Source: Pseudomonas izuensis (GTDB lineage Bacteria > Pseudomonadota > Gammaproteobacteria > Pseudomonadales > Pseudomonadaceae). From it: a stretch of 64,000 bases of DNA. The position numbers and the translations under genes were made by a program. The stretch spans positions 1 through 64,000 of the forward strand of contig NZ_WTFT01000038.1 in NCBI RefSeq assembly GCF_009861505.1. Direction: 5' to 3'. The first letter of the stretch is position 1. The number at the start of each line of letters is the position of its first letter. This document shows positions 62,464 to 64,000 of this stretch, piece by piece. The notes below the pieces were generated by a model that was given only the letters and a program-made list of their open reading frames with translations, was not told where the DNA came from and searched no databases.

Positions 62464-63188
62464 AACGCATTCTGTTGCTGGGCGGTGTCACCGAAGCCCT
62501 GGCCATCGCCCGCACCCTCGGCCCCGCACACATCTACAGCCTGGCCGGCATTGGTCGGGTGCCAACGGACCTGACCTGCCAGGTTCGCGTCGGCGGCTAT
62601 GGCGGTGCCGAGGGTCTGGCGCAGTTCATCCGCGATGAACGGATTGACCTGCTGCTGGATGCCACGCATCCCTACGCGGCCAAAATCAGCCATAACGCCG
62701 CCAGCGCTGCACACCTGAGTGGTATTCCCTGCTGGGCACTGCGACGTCCGGCGTGGAAGCCACAGGCCGGGGACGACTGGCGCGAAGTGAGCGATTGGGC
62801 AGAACTGATCGAAGCCCTGAAGCCTTTTCGACGACCGCTGTTCACCCTGGGCCGCGAGCCCTTGCAGCACTTGGACGAAATCCCCGAGGAACAATTCTGG
62901 ACCTTGCGCGCACTGGACGTGTATCCGGGCAATGAGCGCTGCGAAGTGATCGGCGCACGTGGACCGTTCCTGATCGACGATGAGCGTGAGTTGTTCGAGC
63001 GTCGGCAGATCGACGTGCTGATCAGCAAGAACAGCGGCAGCACCGCGACCGAGCCGAAGCTGGAAGTGGCGCGCGAGCGTCGGGTGCCGGTGTTGGTGTT
63101 GAAGCGGCCGGCGTTGCCGGGGGTTGAGCGGGAGTTTGGGTCAGTCGCGCAATTACTGGAAGCCCTGCCTATGTCAGACAATTCCTAA
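62460..63188 (+). CDS. cobK: Precorrin-6A reductase CobK
   Basis: NADPH-dependent reductase, 242 residues. ILLLGGVTEALAIARTLG is the dinucleotide-binding start; DLLLDATHPYAAKISHNAA and LISKNSGSTATEPKLEVARE are family signatures. ATG 62460 overlaps the cbiD stop (ATGA). It ends the plus-strand cob operon. Confidence 0.92.
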   Translation: MKRILLLGGVTEALAIARTLGPAHIYSLAGIGRVPTDLTCQVRVGGYGGAEGLAQFIRDERIDLLLDATHPYAAKISHNAASAAHLSGIPCWALRRPAWKPQAGDDWREVSDWAELIEALKPFRRPLFTLGREPLQHLDEIPEEQFWTLRALDVYPGNERCEVIGARGPFLIDDERELFERRQIDVLISKNSGSTATEPKLEVARERRVPVLVLKRPALPGVEREFGSVAQLLEALPMSDNS

Positions 63189-63382
63189 AACCCGCAGAAA
63201 CCAGCGAATTTGCTGACACCTTTTCAGGAAGGCGCTGGCTGTATTTCTCAATACCTTCAGCTCTATATTCCCCTTCCTCTCATTCGATCAAGTACACAGA
63301 CCTGCCATTGAAGGGGACGGCTAGCTTCATCCCTCAGAACAGGCTTCTTGCCAACCTGTATCCCAAGGAATACGATCCTGAC

Positions 63383-63685
63383 ATGATCGACTTCGAACGA
63401 TCCCGTGCATTTGCCGACTGGCTCAACTCCTTGAAAGACACCATCGGCAAGGCTCGCATCATCGCCAGACTCAGGGCTGCCGAACATGGAAATTTTGGTG
63501 ATTGCTTGCCAGTAGGGGCGACAGTTTATGAAATGCGCGTTCATCATGGTCCCGGCTACAGGATGTACTTCACACGCCGGGACGAGGTGGTTTATCTGTT
63601 ACTGGTAGGCGGTGACAAGTCGACTCAAAAACGCGATATCAAACGCGCCATTCAAATGGCGCAAAACATCGGAAATGAGGAGTGA
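63383..63685 (+). CDS. RelE/ParE-superfamily toxin (HigB-like)
   Basis: A 100-residue toxin of the short addiction-module killer family. IDFERSRAFADWLNSLKD starts it; ARIIARLRAAEHGNFGDCLP, YEMRVHHGPGYRMYFTRRDE and LLLVGGDKSTQKRDIKRA are the family blocks, with the basic residues expected of an mRNA-cleaving RelE fold. The start is taken at ATG 63383 by family length. The open frame reaches back to TTG 63308. The antitoxin follows 3 bases later, the toxin-first order of this family. Confidence 0.85.
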   Translation: MIDFERSRAFADWLNSLKDTIGKARIIARLRAAEHGNFGDCLPVGATVYEMRVHHGPGYRMYFTRRDEVVYLLLVGGDKSTQKRDIKRAIQMAQNIGNEE

Positions 63686-63688
63686 ATC

Positions 63689-63979
63689 ATGACCGAACAA
63701 TTCGCCCGCTTCGATGCCGCTGAGTTCCTTAAATCTCCGGAAGAAATGGCCGCATATCTGGATGCCTGTTTTGAAGAAGATGCCGGTGACGGCGTTCTGA
63801 TACGCGCCGCACTCAACGACATAGCCCGCGCACAGGGCATGACACAAGTAGCCCGTGATGCCGGTGTAGGTCGTGAGAGTTTGTACAAAGCGCTGAGCAG
63901 CACTGGCAATCCGGAATTCGCGACTATCATGAAGGTTATGAAAGCCTTGGGTATGCGCTTGCATGCTGTTGCTATCTGA
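63689..63979 (+). CDS. HigA-like antitoxin (addiction module antidote)
   Basis: A 96-residue DNA-binding antitoxin. FDAAEFLKSPEEMAAYLDAC at the front binds and blocks the toxin; GMTQVARDAGVGRESLYKAL is the helix-turn-helix that should repress the pair's promoter. It is complete, ending 21 bases before the window edge. Confidence 0.88.
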   Translation: MTEQFARFDAAEFLKSPEEMAAYLDACFEEDAGDGVLIRAALNDIARAQGMTQVARDAGVGRESLYKALSSTGNPEFATIMKVMKALGMRLHAVAI

Positions 63980-64000
63980 TGCGCTGCGACACCAAACCGC

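Overview
The window looks like chromosome of a Pseudomonas of the P. fluorescens group. The evidence is the high-GC coding style, many REP/REPIN palindromes of the kind built on GTAGGAGC...GCGA, and gene order matching several Pseudomonas loci. No tRNA, rRNA, CRISPR array, prophage or complete insertion sequence was seen. Gene order comparisons with P. aeruginosa are from memory, not from a search.

Layout. (1) 0.1-3.9 kb: a thiolase divergent from a long FabG-type reductase and a MaoC hydratase, a small acyl-CoA/acyl-ACP module. (2) 4.0-20.3 kb: a complete Flp/Tad type IVb pilus locus. It holds the flp pilin, rcpC-rcpA-tadZ-tadA-tadB-tadC-tadD plus a DUF3613 gene, then pprB (regulator), fppA (prepilin peptidase), tadF, pprA (sensor kinase) and tadG. 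A stand-alone receiver protein sits beside flp. The locus is interrupted at 12.5-13.7 kb by repeats, a DUF6124-like gene and a structured non-coding element. (3) 20.5-25 kb: two DUF4136 lipoproteins, cmoM, a MazG-like gene, a small membrane protein and a MATE transporter. (4) 24.9-27 kb: a short VgrG with a DUF4123 chaperone and no visible effector. (5) 27.3-31.7 kb: speA, a YciH/SUI1 protein, a Nudix hydrolase and a DUF2333 protein. (6) 31.9-34.7 kb: a tightly coupled Hcp operon with three poorly understood proteins, probably a type VI secretion effector cassette. (7) 35-53.8 kb: a conserved core run in the order gcbA-like, ctpL-like chemoreceptor, dsbD, aroQ, accB, accC, prmA, DUF3426, dusB, fis, purH, purD, retS, marC-like. 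(8) 53.8-63.2 kb: cobalamin genes cobJ, cobI, cobH and cobG on the minus strand facing away from cobL, cbiD and cobK on the plus strand. Uncharacterised proteins that appear to be distant relatives of each other sit beside this cluster (54 kb) and in its divergent middle (59.7 kb). (9) 63.3-64 kb: a RelE-like toxin with its HigA-like antitoxin.

Surface attachment is a common theme. PprA/PprB and the Tad pilus, the GcbA-like diguanylate cyclase and RetS all govern the switch between motile and attached life in pseudomonads. The T6SS accessory modules fit RetS biology but lack a structural T6SS cluster here, so they must rely on machinery encoded elsewhere. The most interesting unexplained items are the distant protein pair at the cob genes, the Hcp operon cargo candidates, the cargo-less VgrG/DUF4123 pair and the hairpin-rich element at 13.3-13.7 kb.
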